From contig CAJXKT010000005.1 in the NCBI GenBank assembly GCA_913055705.1, positions 1 through 41,363 of the forward strand: a DNA stretch of 41,363 nt. The letters are read 5' to 3'. The stretch is from an uncultured bacterium (GTDB taxonomy: Bacteria; Planctomycetota; Brocadiia; Brocadiales; Scalinduaceae). The translations under genes and the position numbers were made by a program. Shown in pieces: positions 27,350 to 37,157 of this stretch; positions within the stretch are counted from its first letter, which is position 1; each line of letters opens with the position of its first letter. The notes under the pieces are model-generated. The model saw only the letters and a list, made by a program, of their open reading frames with translations, had not been told where the DNA came from and searched no databases.

Positions 27350-30300
27350 ATGAAAAATGATTTTGTCCATTTACATGTTCATAGCGATTACAGCCTGCTA
27401 GACGGCGCATGCAGGATTAATGACCTTGTTGACAAAACTAAGGCTTTAAATATGAAAAGCCTGGCGCTGACAGACCATGGCAACATGTTTGGAGCAATCG
27501 GGTTTTACGAATATGCAAGGCAGAGTGGTATAAAACCTATACTTGGCTTTGAATCATATGTCGCCCAGGAAAGCAGGTTTACTAAAGAAGCCGGTAAAGA
27601 TGGAAAACAACGCATATACCATGTAACTCTTCTGGCAGAAAACAATGAAGGATATAGAAACCTGTTAAAACTGGCCTCATCTGCATATCTGGAAGGCTTT
27701 TATTATAAACCCAGAATAGATAAAGAGTTATTAAATGAGTATTCAAAAGGAATAATCGGTCTGAGTGGATGTATGAAGTCAGAAATAAATCAAAACCTGT
27801 TAAATAATGATTATGATAAGGCCTTGAATGCTGCTGCTCAATACAAAGACATTTTCGGCACAGACAACTTCTATCTGGAGCTGCAGAACAATAAGATTGA
27901 ACGGCAGGATGAGTTGGTGAATATGGCAGTAAGAATCAGTCAGGAGCTGGGGTTGAAAACTGTAGCTACAAATGACATACACTATATGGAGCCCGATTAT
28001 TATTATGCTCACGACGCCCTCCTGTGCATAAACACGGGGAAGTCTATAAATGACACCAAGAGAATGCGCTTGAGCACAAATGAATTCTACTTCAAGTCTC
28101 AGGAGCAGATGGAAGAAATCTTTAAGGATATTCCCGAAGCATTAATGAATACATCATTAATCTCCGATAGATGCTGCGTTGAGCTGGACCTTGACACGAT
28201 GCACCTTCCCAGGTTTCACCCGAAGAAAGATTCTATATGTTACAAATCGGGCATGACTAATAAACAGCTCCTGAGAGAACTCTGCAAACACGGTGCATTA
28301 GAGATATACAAAAAGCTTGATGATGTAATAAACGAGAGATTAGACCATGAACTAAGTGTGATAGAGAAGACTAATTTTGTTGACTATTTCCTAATTGTAT
28401 GGGACTTCATTGATTTTGCGAGAAAAGAACATATACCTGCAATTGCACGTGGTTCGGGCGCCGGCAGTCTCGTCGCATATTTGCTCGGAATCACTAATAT
28501 CGATCCCATAAAGTATGATTTACTGTTTGAAAGATTTCTCAATTCTGAAAGGCTTTCCATGCCTGATCTTGATATTGATTTCTGCGCCGAGGGCAGAGAT
28601 AAGATAATTCAATATGTACGAAACAGATATGGAGGCGACAACAATGTAGCTCAGATTATCACCTTCGGTACTATGAAGGCTAAAGCAGTTGTCAGGGACG
28701 TTGGCAGGGTAATGGATATACCATTGCCTGTTGTCAACAAAGTAGCAAAATTGATCCCCCCTACTCTGGGCATTACATTAGAGGAAGCTCTTGCGCAGGA
28801 ACCTGAATTAAGATCCATGCGTGATAACGAAAAGCAAATCCAGGAGCTGTTCAATATTTCTTCAAAGCTCGAAGGACTACGCAGACACGCATCTACACAC
28901 GCGGCAGGCGTAGTCGTCTCTGATGAACCATTAACCAACTACATCCCTCTGGCGAAAAACAAGGATGTCGTAATTACACAATACGACGGTGAAACCCTTG
29001 TTGAAAAGATAGGCCTGTTAAAGGCTGATTTCCTTGGCGTGAGGAAGTTCACCGTAATCGACAAAGCAAGGCAATTGATAAAGGCAACAACAGGAAAGGA
29101 GGTTGATGTCGATAAAATCCCGCTGGATGACAAGAATACGTATGAATTGCTGTCGAGAGGCGACGTCAAAGGTGTTTTTCAGGTAGAAACAAGCAGAGGA
29201 TTTAGGGACCTGCTGATAAAGCTCAAACCTGATAAATTTGAATATATATTACCTCTGGTTGCATTATACAGACCGGGACCGTTACAGAGTGGAATGGTAG
29301 ATACTTTTATAAACTGCAGGCACGGCAGAGAAGAAGTTTCCTATCTTCATCCAAAGCTCGAACCATTACTCAAGGAAACATATGGATTGATGGTATACCA
29401 GGAACAGGTAATGCGCATCGCAAACAGGCTGGGAGGCTTTACCCTGAATGAGGCCGATAATTTAAGGAAGGCAATGGGAAAGAAGAAGCCGGAGGTTATG
29501 GCAAAATTCAAAAACCAATTTATTGAGGGTTCTGTAAAGAACGACATTCCAAAAAGAATCGCCAAGAAGATCTTCGAGCTGATGGAACACTTCGCAGGCT
29601 ATGGGTTTAATAAATCTCACTCTGCCGCTTATGCTATGGTCTGCTATCAGACCGCTTATTTAAAAGCAAACTATCCTACGCAGTACATGGCAGCTCAGAT
29701 GACGTGTGAAAAACAAAATAACGCAAAGATTGTAGACTATATGCATGAATGCAACCGAATGGGCATTGAATTATTACCACCGTGCGTAAACGAAAGCTTT
29801 TCAGACTTTACAATAGTATCAGATAAAAAAGTAAGGTTTGGTCTTGGCGCAATAAAGAATGTTGGTGAAAAGGCAATAGAATCCATCATTACGGCAAGAA
29901 AGAGTGATGGCGAATTTTCTTCAACATTTGATTTTTGTGAACGTGTAGACCTGCGCCTGGTAAATAAGCAGGTAATGGAGAGCCTTATAAAATCAGGCTG
30001 TTTTGACTCCTTGCCGGGATACAGGGCTCAATTCTTTGAAGGAATTGATACACTGTTGCAAATTGGAGCTAAATCAAACAGAGACCGTCGAATGGGACAG
30101 ATGAACCTGTTTGGTACACAGGATAACACAATAAATTCAAATTCTCATCAACAATTACCTGAGACTGAAAAATGGTCTGAGAAGCAGCTGCTTAAGGCAG
30201 AAAAGGAGGCATTGGGACTCTATGTCAGTTCTCACCCATTAAAAAGATACAAAGAGGCAATTGAACAATATTCAGATGCTTCAACCGGAGACCTACCTGA

Positions 30301-30829
30301 GAAACCTGACGATACCGAGGTCTTGATAGGCGGAATAATTGACAGCATCAACCGTACAACCACAAAAAGAGGCAAACCGATTGCATATTTTACAATCGAA
30401 GACCTGGAAGGAATAGCGAAGTGCGTAATATTCGAGAAAAAGCTGACATCTCTCAATAACCTCCTTCATCCCGATGAAGTAGTTTTTATTAAGGGAAACG
30501 TCAGTTTTAGAGATACCGAGCCATCTATCAGGGTTACAGAAATAATCACTCCGGAAGATATGAAAAAAATAGTAGAGAACAAATCACCCAGAAATGCTAT
30601 AATAAGCCTCGAATATTCGCAAATTAACGATGAAACTCTCTCTCGACTAAAGGAGATCCTGTCAGCCAATAAAGGGTCTTCTCCTGTATTTATAAAATTT
30701 GAAATACCGGGTGAGAAAGCAGTAACGATCAAGACATCCTACAAGTTTTTTGTTTCTTTAAACGAAAATGTACTTAACGGAATAAAGAATCTTGTTGGAG
30801 AAGGCAGCCTGATCTCACAAGGCGTATGA
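27350..30829 (+). CDS. dnaE: DNA polymerase III subunit alpha
   Basis: HLHVHSDYSLLDGACRI PHP start; ARGSGAGSLVAYLLGITNIDP; MPDLDIDFC; RLGGFTLNEADNLRKAMGKKK; 1159 aa. Confidence 0.98.
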   Translation: MKNDFVHLHVHSDYSLLDGACRINDLVDKTKALNMKSLALTDHGNMFGAIGFYEYARQSGIKPILGFESYVAQESRFTKEAGKDGKQRIYHVTLLAENNEGYRNLLKLASSAYLEGFYYKPRIDKELLNEYSKGIIGLSGCMKSEINQNLLNNDYDKALNAAAQYKDIFGTDNFYLELQNNKIERQDELVNMAVRISQELGLKTVATNDIHYMEPDYYYAHDALLCINTGKSINDTKRMRLSTNEFYFKSQEQMEEIFKDIPEALMNTSLISDRCCVELDLDTMHLPRFHPKKDSICYKSGMTNKQLLRELCKHGALEIYKKLDDVINERLDHELSVIEKTNFVDYFLIVWDFIDFARKEHIPAIARGSGAGSLVAYLLGITNIDPIKYDLLFERFLNSERLSMPDLDIDFCAEGRDKIIQYVRNRYGGDNNVAQIITFGTMKAKAVVRDVGRVMDIPLPVVNKVAKLIPPTLGITLEEALAQEPELRSMRDNEKQIQELFNISSKLEGLRRHASTHAAGVVVSDEPLTNYIPLAKNKDVVITQYDGETLVEKIGLLKADFLGVRKFTVIDKARQLIKATTGKEVDVDKIPLDDKNTYELLSRGDVKGVFQVETSRGFRDLLIKLKPDKFEYILPLVALYRPGPLQSGMVDTFINCRHGREEVSYLHPKLEPLLKETYGLMVYQEQVMRIANRLGGFTLNEADNLRKAMGKKKPEVMAKFKNQFIEGSVKNDIPKRIAKKIFELMEHFAGYGFNKSHSAAYAMVCYQTAYLKANYPTQYMAAQMTCEKQNNAKIVDYMHECNRMGIELLPPCVNESFSDFTIVSDKKVRFGLGAIKNVGEKAIESIITARKSDGEFSSTFDFCERVDLRLVNKQVMESLIKSGCFDSLPGYRAQFFEGIDTLLQIGAKSNRDRRMGQMNLFGTQDNTINSNSHQQLPETEKWSEKQLLKAEKEALGLYVSSHPLKRYKEAIEQYSDASTGDLPEKPDDTEVLIGGIIDSINRTTTKRGKPIAYFTIEDLEGIAKCVIFEKKLTSLNNLLHPDEVVFIKGNVSFRDTEPSIRVTEIITPEDMKKIVENKSPRNAIISLEYSQINDETLSRLKEILSANKGSSPVFIKFEIPGEKAVTIKTSYKFFVSLNENVLNGIKNLVGEGSLISQGV

Positions 30830-30972
30830 ATGTTGGACTCAGGTGTTAGCAGTAAAGAAGTTGTTTGTTTACAGTCAGGTGGCTTCGGCATTCATCCTTC
30901 AAACGCCCCTGCTTTTAATCACACGTTTTAAGGTAATTTTGAAATCCCGATAATATTAATTTAAGGAAGGTA

Positions 30973-32190
30973 TTGGTAAAAATGAAAAAGGAGTTAACTT
31001 ACGCTCTAATAACGCCGTATAGCTTATTAAAGAGCAGAACGGGAGGCATAATCAGCAGGCTTCTCTCTTTGTCTGACCTGGAACTTGTGGGTGCGAGAAT
31101 GTACACTCCCAGCGATAAGTTCCTGGATGAATATATAAAAACTATCGAGACGCAGAAGATGAAAACCGTGTGGAAGAATGCAATGATAGATTATGTAAAC
31201 AACATGCTGAGAAAGAATAATAAGCTTGGTATGGCAAACCGTGCCATGCTCCTCCTCTTTGAAGGCAAGAACGCGGTTGATGTTCTCCATAATAACGTGA
31301 TTGGGTCAGCATCTGACCCTTTAAGAGGAAATACCATCAGGGGCACATATGGTGACAGTATAAGATCCAGCGACGGAAAGGTTGAATATTTTGAACCTGC
31401 AGTCCTTACTTCTGCAGACAAAGCCGCAAACATTAATCAACTAAAGTTATTTGCAAAATATTCATTAAGCGATGGAGGTATCCTGGAAAAAGCCGTGAAA
31501 TTTCCTAAAAACAAAAAACCGGAAACTTCGCTCATAATCCTCAAACCTTTTGAAAAACACGATCCGCGTACCGGGAATATCATAGATATGATTTCAAGGA
31601 CCGGCTTTTATATGGTCGGAGTTAAACTCCTTGACTTGAGCACTAAACAGGCAGAAGAATTCTATGGACCTGTGAAAGATTTCTTTAATAGTAGTTTCGA
31701 TGATAAATTTAAACCAAAACTAGTTGAAAATTTGAGGGCGTCATTAGACCAGAAGGACTTTTCTTTTGAACTGACTGATGAAATTATGAACAAAATGGCC
31801 GATCAGATGAAAAAACCAACTGTAGAGGGTGAATTCGGCAACATACTGCAATATATGACAGGCCGCACACCTTCTGCCTTTGCTGAAACCAAGAAAACTA
31901 TTGATGGAAAACAAACTATTTGTATCGCAATATTGTACCAGGGCATCAATACAATCAAGACTATCCGCGAACTTCTGGGCGCCACTGATCCAAAAAAAGC
32001 AAAATATTCCAGTATCAGACGGTTTTACGGACTGGATATTCTGAGAAACGCAGTACACGCATCTGATTCTCCTGCAAGTGTAATAAGAGAAAGAAAAATC
32101 ATAGGCTTCAATAAAGAGAAGAAAACCAGTGATATTAATCAAATAATAAGTCGATATATCAAGAATAGCGGATCATCACGAAAACGATAA
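30973..32190 (+). CDS. Protein with two tandem nucleoside-diphosphate-kinase-like domains
   Basis: Domain 1: TYALITPYSLLKSRTGGIISRLLSLSDLELVGARMY...LLLFEGKNAVDVLHNNVIGSASDPLRGNTIRGTYGD. Domain 2: TSLIILKPFEKHDPRTGNIIDMISRTGFYMVGVKLL...GATDPKKAKYSSIRRFYG...RNAVHASDSPASVIRE. Confidence 0.8.
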   Translation: MVKMKKELTYALITPYSLLKSRTGGIISRLLSLSDLELVGARMYTPSDKFLDEYIKTIETQKMKTVWKNAMIDYVNNMLRKNNKLGMANRAMLLLFEGKNAVDVLHNNVIGSASDPLRGNTIRGTYGDSIRSSDGKVEYFEPAVLTSADKAANINQLKLFAKYSLSDGGILEKAVKFPKNKKPETSLIILKPFEKHDPRTGNIIDMISRTGFYMVGVKLLDLSTKQAEEFYGPVKDFFNSSFDDKFKPKLVENLRASLDQKDFSFELTDEIMNKMADQMKKPTVEGEFGNILQYMTGRTPSAFAETKKTIDGKQTICIAILYQGINTIKTIRELLGATDPKKAKYSSIRRFYGLDILRNAVHASDSPASVIRERKIIGFNKEKKTSDINQIISRYIKNSGSSRKR

Positions 32191-32203
32191 TAGCACACAG
32201 ATT

Positions 32204-32845
32204 ATGTTAGATATTCAAAAATTTGAGGTTGGGCCGTTGGAAGCTTGTTGCTACATAGTTTCTTCAAAGTGTTCAGAAGCAATGATTATAGACCCTGGCG
32301 GAGATACAGACAGAATAATAGATTATCTTGAGGAAAAAAAGCTGCATCCTGTTATTCTCATTAATACCCATGGCCATGGAGACCACATTGGTGGAAACAA
32401 AGAGTTAAAGGAAAAGTTTCCGGACATTCAAATCTGTATTCATAGTGACGATGCAGAGATGTTGGAAGACCCGTTTAAGAACCTTTCTCTTCTGGGCGCC
32501 AAAAGATATTCATCCCCCCCGGCAAACCGAATCTTGAATCACGACGATAAGATTATGTTTGATAAGTATGCCTTAAGGGTCTTGCACCTCCCTGGTCATA
32601 CCCGCGGTGGAATAGGGATATTTATTGATTCTGCAGGAAATGGAGACGTTCCAATATTATTCTCAGGCGATACACTTTTTGCAGGGGGCTATGGCAGGAC
32701 TGATTTGCCGGGCGGCAGCCATAATTGTCTTCTCCAATCGATTAAGCAATGCATTTTTAAGCTGGATGAAAATACAATTATACACCCCGGGCACGGCTCA
32801 TCAACAACCGTGAAAGCCGAAAAAGAAAGATTCAACTTCCATTAA
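32204..32845 (+). CDS. MBL-fold metallo-hydrolase (glyoxalase II-like)
   Basis: INTHGHGDHIGG; LHLPGHTRGGIGI; FSGDTLFAGGYGRTDLPGG; IHPGHGSSTT. Confidence 0.93.
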   Translation: MLDIQKFEVGPLEACCYIVSSKCSEAMIIDPGGDTDRIIDYLEEKKLHPVILINTHGHGDHIGGNKELKEKFPDIQICIHSDDAEMLEDPFKNLSLLGAKRYSSPPANRILNHDDKIMFDKYALRVLHLPGHTRGGIGIFIDSAGNGDVPILFSGDTLFAGGYGRTDLPGGSHNCLLQSIKQCIFKLDENTIIHPGHGSSTTVKAEKERFNFH

Positions 32846-32920
32846 GTTTAAATACTAATTGATTTTGCTGTATTTACCGCTGTCGAATAGCTCGGAAAAA
32901 CCAAAGAGGAAAAAACTTCA

Positions 32921-35404
32921 ATGATTGACGAAAAAGAGAATATAAAGGATATCCTCATCGAAGAGGAGATGAAAGAGTCGTACCTGACCTTTGCGATGAG
33001 TGTAATCATGAGCAGGGCATTACCAGATGTGCGTGATGGTTTAAAGCCATCACAAAGAAGGATACTCGTTGCAATGAATGATCTCAGCCTGGGGCCCGCA
33101 TCAAAGTTCAGGAAGTGCGCAAAGATCTGTGGAGATACAACAGGAAATTATCATCCACATGGTGAGCAGGTTGTATATCCAACACTTGTGCGTATGGCGC
33201 AGGACTTCAGTTTCAGGTACACCCTTGTAAAGGGTCAGGGCAACTTTGGATCAGTTGATGGTGATCCCCCTGCCGCAATGAGATATACAGAAGCGAGGAT
33301 GACCCATGCATCCACTGAGATGATGGATGATATTAAGCAGAACACGGTTAATTTTGTCCCGAATTATGATGAAACTCGACTGGAACCGGTTGTACTTCCT
33401 TCAAAGTTTCCAAATATCTTGTGCAATGGCAGTTCAGGCATTGCTGTGGGAATGGCTACAAGCATACCACCGCATAATGTAAGTGAGGTGTGTGACGGCA
33501 TAATAAAGGTTATTGATAATCCTGATGTCACCATTGATGAACTTATGACAATAATAAAAGGGCCTGATTTTCCAACAGGCGCTTTAATATGCGGCGTTAG
33601 AGGTATACACGACGGCTATAAAACCGGCAGAGGCACTATATCAGTGAGGGCAAAGGCACATATAGAAACAGCGAAAAACGGCAGAAAAAGTATAGTTGTA
33701 ACTGAAATACCATATCAGCTTAATAGAGACAGAATAATAGAAAGAATAGCAGAATTAGTAAAAAGTGAAGTTTTAAAGGGCATAACAGATGTTCGGAATG
33801 AAAGTGACAGAGAGGGAAGCAGGATTGTAATTGTTGTGAAGAAGAATGATGACGAAAATGTTGTCTTAAATCAACTATATAAACATACAAAACTGCAAGA
33901 CTCTTTCAGCATAATTATGATAGCGATTGTAAACAATCGGCCTCAAACATTAAACCTGAAACAGTTAATTATAGCATACATCGACCATCGAAAAGAAGTA
34001 ATTCAACGCCGGACGCAGTTCCTGTTAGACCGTGCCGAAGAAAGAGCGCATATCCTGGAGGGGCTGAAGATTGCCCTTGCAAACATTGACGAAGTTATAA
34101 AACTGATAAAAGCATCTAAAACAGTCGATGATGCAAGGAATTCACTGATATCTAAATTTTCTTTATCTGATGTACAGGCCAATGCGATTCTTGAGATGAG
34201 ACTGCAAAGGTTAACAAACCTGGAACAATCCAAGATCGAGGAAGAGTACAAAAAGGTCTGTGACAATATTAAGGAATTTAAGGCTATCCTGGCAGATGAA
34301 AATCTGGTCTTAGACATTATTCGCGAAGACCTTCATGAGACAAAAGAGAAATATGGAGATGAAAGGAAAACAGAAATTGCAGGTGATGTCAGCGACTTCG
34401 ACATGGAAGATCTCATCTCCGAGGAAGATGTAACCGTTATGATCACACATGAGGGATACACAAAAAGATTACCTTTAAGTACTTATCGGAAACAAAACAG
34501 AGGTGGAAAGGGTGTTACCGGTGCCGGAATGAAGGAAGGTGATTTCGTTGAAAACCTTTTTATCGCATCAACACACGATTACATACTATTCTTTACAGAT
34601 TTGGGTAAGGTGTACTGGTTGAAGGTATACGACATTCCCCACTTTGGCCGTGTGGCCAAGGGACGGGCAATAGTTAACCTGCTGAATCTGGAAAAAAACG
34701 AAAACGTTACATCTATGATCCCTGTTCGTAAATTTGACGATAGAAGTTTAGTAATGGCAACGAAGAACGGGATAATAAAGAAGACCATCCTCAGCGCCTT
34801 TGGCCGCCCTAAGAAAGGCGGCATAATCGCAATCCTCCTCGACAGCGGCGACAAGCTTATAGGAGTGAAACTGGCACAAGGAGGACAGGAAATTGTGCTT
34901 GGTACAGAGAATGGAAAGGCCATCCGATTTTCAGAGGATGACGTCCGGTGCATGGGACGTGCAACACGCGGTGTCAAAGGTATAACATTACAAGGTGATG
35001 ACACCGTTAAAGGTATTGTCATAGTCGACAAAGACGCTACACTTTTAACCGTCTGCGAAAATGGATTCGGAAAGAGAACAGATTATAGTGAATATACTGT
35101 TCAGCGCAGGAGCGGCCAGGGAGTGATTAATATAAAGACAACAGATAGAAATGGCAAGGTCGTCGCTTTGATAAATGTAAGTGATGAAGACGAAATCATG
35201 ATGATGACTGCAAATGGTATGGTAATTCGTACCCCTGTTAAAAGCATAAGACCCATTGGCCGAGATGCTCAGGGTGTGAGGCTTATCAGACTGAAGGAAG
35301 GCGATAAATTAGTATCCGTTGCGCCTGTTGTGAGTGAAGAAAATGGAGAAACAGAAGGCGTAGAAGAAGAAACAGAAACAGAGCAAACCGACAAGGCTGA
35401 ATAA
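32921..35404 (+). CDS. gyrA: DNA gyrase subunit A
   Basis: SYLTFAMSVIMSRALPDVRDGLKPSQRRIL; GNYHPHGEQVVYPTLVRMAQDF; QGNFGSVDGDPPAAMRYTEARM; C-terminal beta-pinwheel repeats with QNRGGKG box. Confidence 0.95.
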   Translation: MIDEKENIKDILIEEEMKESYLTFAMSVIMSRALPDVRDGLKPSQRRILVAMNDLSLGPASKFRKCAKICGDTTGNYHPHGEQVVYPTLVRMAQDFSFRYTLVKGQGNFGSVDGDPPAAMRYTEARMTHASTEMMDDIKQNTVNFVPNYDETRLEPVVLPSKFPNILCNGSSGIAVGMATSIPPHNVSEVCDGIIKVIDNPDVTIDELMTIIKGPDFPTGALICGVRGIHDGYKTGRGTISVRAKAHIETAKNGRKSIVVTEIPYQLNRDRIIERIAELVKSEVLKGITDVRNESDREGSRIVIVVKKNDDENVVLNQLYKHTKLQDSFSIIMIAIVNNRPQTLNLKQLIIAYIDHRKEVIQRRTQFLLDRAEERAHILEGLKIALANIDEVIKLIKASKTVDDARNSLISKFSLSDVQANAILEMRLQRLTNLEQSKIEEEYKKVCDNIKEFKAILADENLVLDIIREDLHETKEKYGDERKTEIAGDVSDFDMEDLISEEDVTVMITHEGYTKRLPLSTYRKQNRGGKGVTGAGMKEGDFVENLFIASTHDYILFFTDLGKVYWLKVYDIPHFGRVAKGRAIVNLLNLEKNENVTSMIPVRKFDDRSLVMATKNGIIKKTILSAFGRPKKGGIIAILLDSGDKLIGVKLAQGGQEIVLGTENGKAIRFSEDDVRCMGRATRGVKGITLQGDDTVKGIVIVDKDATLLTVCENGFGKRTDYSEYTVQRRSGQGVINIKTTDRNGKVVALINVSDEDEIMMMTANGMVIRTPVKSIRPIGRDAQGVRLIRLKEGDKLVSVAPVVSEENGETEGVEEETETEQTDKAE

Positions 35405-35530
35405 CGTTGCTCGGCATAGCCGCCCGCCCGGGCCGGTACCTGCCCGACTGACGTCATTCAGCTGGGTGGACTGGAGTCGAGGAATCAAAGTTGTCAAAGC
35501 CCCAATTTAAACAATTCTGGAAAAACATTC

Positions 35531-36373
35531 ATGCGTCAAATTAATACGGAAGAAATAACAGACACTATTGAGAAGATTTGTGTAGATGCCAATTATAACC
35601 TGGGAGATGACCTCGTAGTCTCATTACAAAATGCCCTCAATAAAGAGGAATCTCCTTTGGGTAAGGAAGTAATAGCACAGATACTGGAAAATGCAGAGAT
35701 TGGCAAGAACGAACAAGTCCCAGTCTGCCAAGACACAGGTTTTGCAGTAGTATTCGTTGAAATTGGCCAGGAAGTCATAATTGAAGGACAAAGCTTACAG
35801 GAAGCCATAAACGAAGGCGTCAGGCGTGGTTACAAAAATGGTTATTTGCGTAAGTCAATTGTAAAGAGTCCATTGGACAGGGTAAATACCGGTGATAATA
35901 CACCGGCAGTTATTCACACAGATATTGTTCCCGATGACAAATTAAAGATTACGTTTATAGCAAAGGGCGGTGGGTGCGAAAACATGAGCCGCACTGCAAT
36001 GCTTACACCTGCACAGGGACGTAATGGTGTGATAGATTTTGTAGTAAACACTGTAAAGGACGCCGGTGCAAATCCGTGTCCGCCCATAATTGTTGGTGTT
36101 GGACTCGGTGGAACTTTTGAATACGTAACATTGTTGTCCAAGAAGGCAATCCTGAGACCTGTCGGCAGTCATAATAAAGACAACAATACAGCTAATCTGG
36201 AAGCTGATTTACTGGAGGAAATCAACAAACTTGGGATAGGCCCGCAGGGATTTGGGGGAAAGATAACGGCATTAGCAGTACACGTAGAAACTTATCCCTG
36301 CCATATCGCCAGTCTTCCGGTTGCAGTGAATATAGAGTGCCATTCACACAGGCCCAAAAGTATTGTGATTTAA
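35531..36373 (+). CDS. Class I fumarate hydratase, alpha subunit
   Basis: PVCQDTGFAVVFVEIGQEV; FIAKGGGCENMSRTAMLTPAQG; two-subunit fumarase/tartrate dehydratase family. Confidence 0.93.
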   Translation: MRQINTEEITDTIEKICVDANYNLGDDLVVSLQNALNKEESPLGKEVIAQILENAEIGKNEQVPVCQDTGFAVVFVEIGQEVIIEGQSLQEAINEGVRRGYKNGYLRKSIVKSPLDRVNTGDNTPAVIHTDIVPDDKLKITFIAKGGGCENMSRTAMLTPAQGRNGVIDFVVNTVKDAGANPCPPIIVGVGLGGTFEYVTLLSKKAILRPVGSHNKDNNTANLEADLLEEINKLGIGPQGFGGKITALAVHVETYPCHIASLPVAVNIECHSHRPKSIVI

Positions 36374-36386
36374 CGAATATCTATTT

Positions 36387-36947
36387 ATGACAGAATACAT
36401 TAATCTGAAAACACCGCTAAGTGATTCTGATGTCGAAAAGCTCGAGACTGGCGACAAGGTCAGGATTAGCGGGATATTATACACTGCAAGAGATGCCGCC
36501 CATAAACGACTCGTAGAAATGATTGAGTCAGGCAAGGACCTGCCTATCGACTTGAAAGGGCAATTGCTTTATTACGTTGGCCCTGCACCTGCTAAACCCG
36601 GATATGAGATTGGCCCTGCAGGCCCGACAACAAGCTACAGGATGGACACATATACTCCAACTTTTATTAAGATGGGGCTTAAGGGCACAATCGGGAAGGG
36701 AGGCAGATCTGAAGAAGTAATAGAAGCAATGAAAGAATACAAGGCTGTCTACCTTGCAGCAGTCGGTGGCGCAGCAGCACTGATAGCAAAGAGGATAAAG
36801 AAAGTCAGGATTATTGCCTTTGAAGATCTTGGGCCTGAAGCTATTCGCGAGCTGGAGGTAGAAAACTTTCCGGCAATAGTCGTAAACGATACAAAAGGCA
36901 ATGATTTATACAAAACAGGGTCAGATAAATACAAGATACCGTCATAA
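36387..36947 (+). CDS. Class I fumarate hydratase, beta subunit
   Basis: LETGDKVRISGILYTARDAAHKRLVEMIESG; GPTTSYRMDTYTPTFIKMGLKGTIGKGG. Confidence 0.94.
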   Translation: MTEYINLKTPLSDSDVEKLETGDKVRISGILYTARDAAHKRLVEMIESGKDLPIDLKGQLLYYVGPAPAKPGYEIGPAGPTTSYRMDTYTPTFIKMGLKGTIGKGGRSEEVIEAMKEYKAVYLAAVGGAAALIAKRIKKVRIIAFEDLGPEAIRELEVENFPAIVVNDTKGNDLYKTGSDKYKIPS

Positions 36948-37157
36948 ACCTTCATCTCTCATTGCATGAAGTAAACTCTCTGCACAGGCAAAGCCCTCTA
37001 AATAATTTTCTTTTGCCTTCTCCGGAAAAGACATATTTCTATCTTCTCTTACCGCTATATTCCACTGTTTAACCTGTTAAAAGACTAAAGTTTTATTATA
37101 ATATGAAAACTATTTTTCGCACATCTAAAATGTAGCTATTTCAACAAATAATTAGAA

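Noticed and set aside
858-27386. Shared 15-mer CATGTTCATAGCGAT near 858 and in the dnaE start region
   Set aside because: A single 15-mer match is expected by chance at about this frequency in a 41 kb window.
34579-35031. 150-aa minus-strand ORF inside gyrA
   Set aside because: Antisense shadow ORF with Ser/Pro-rich low-information translation.
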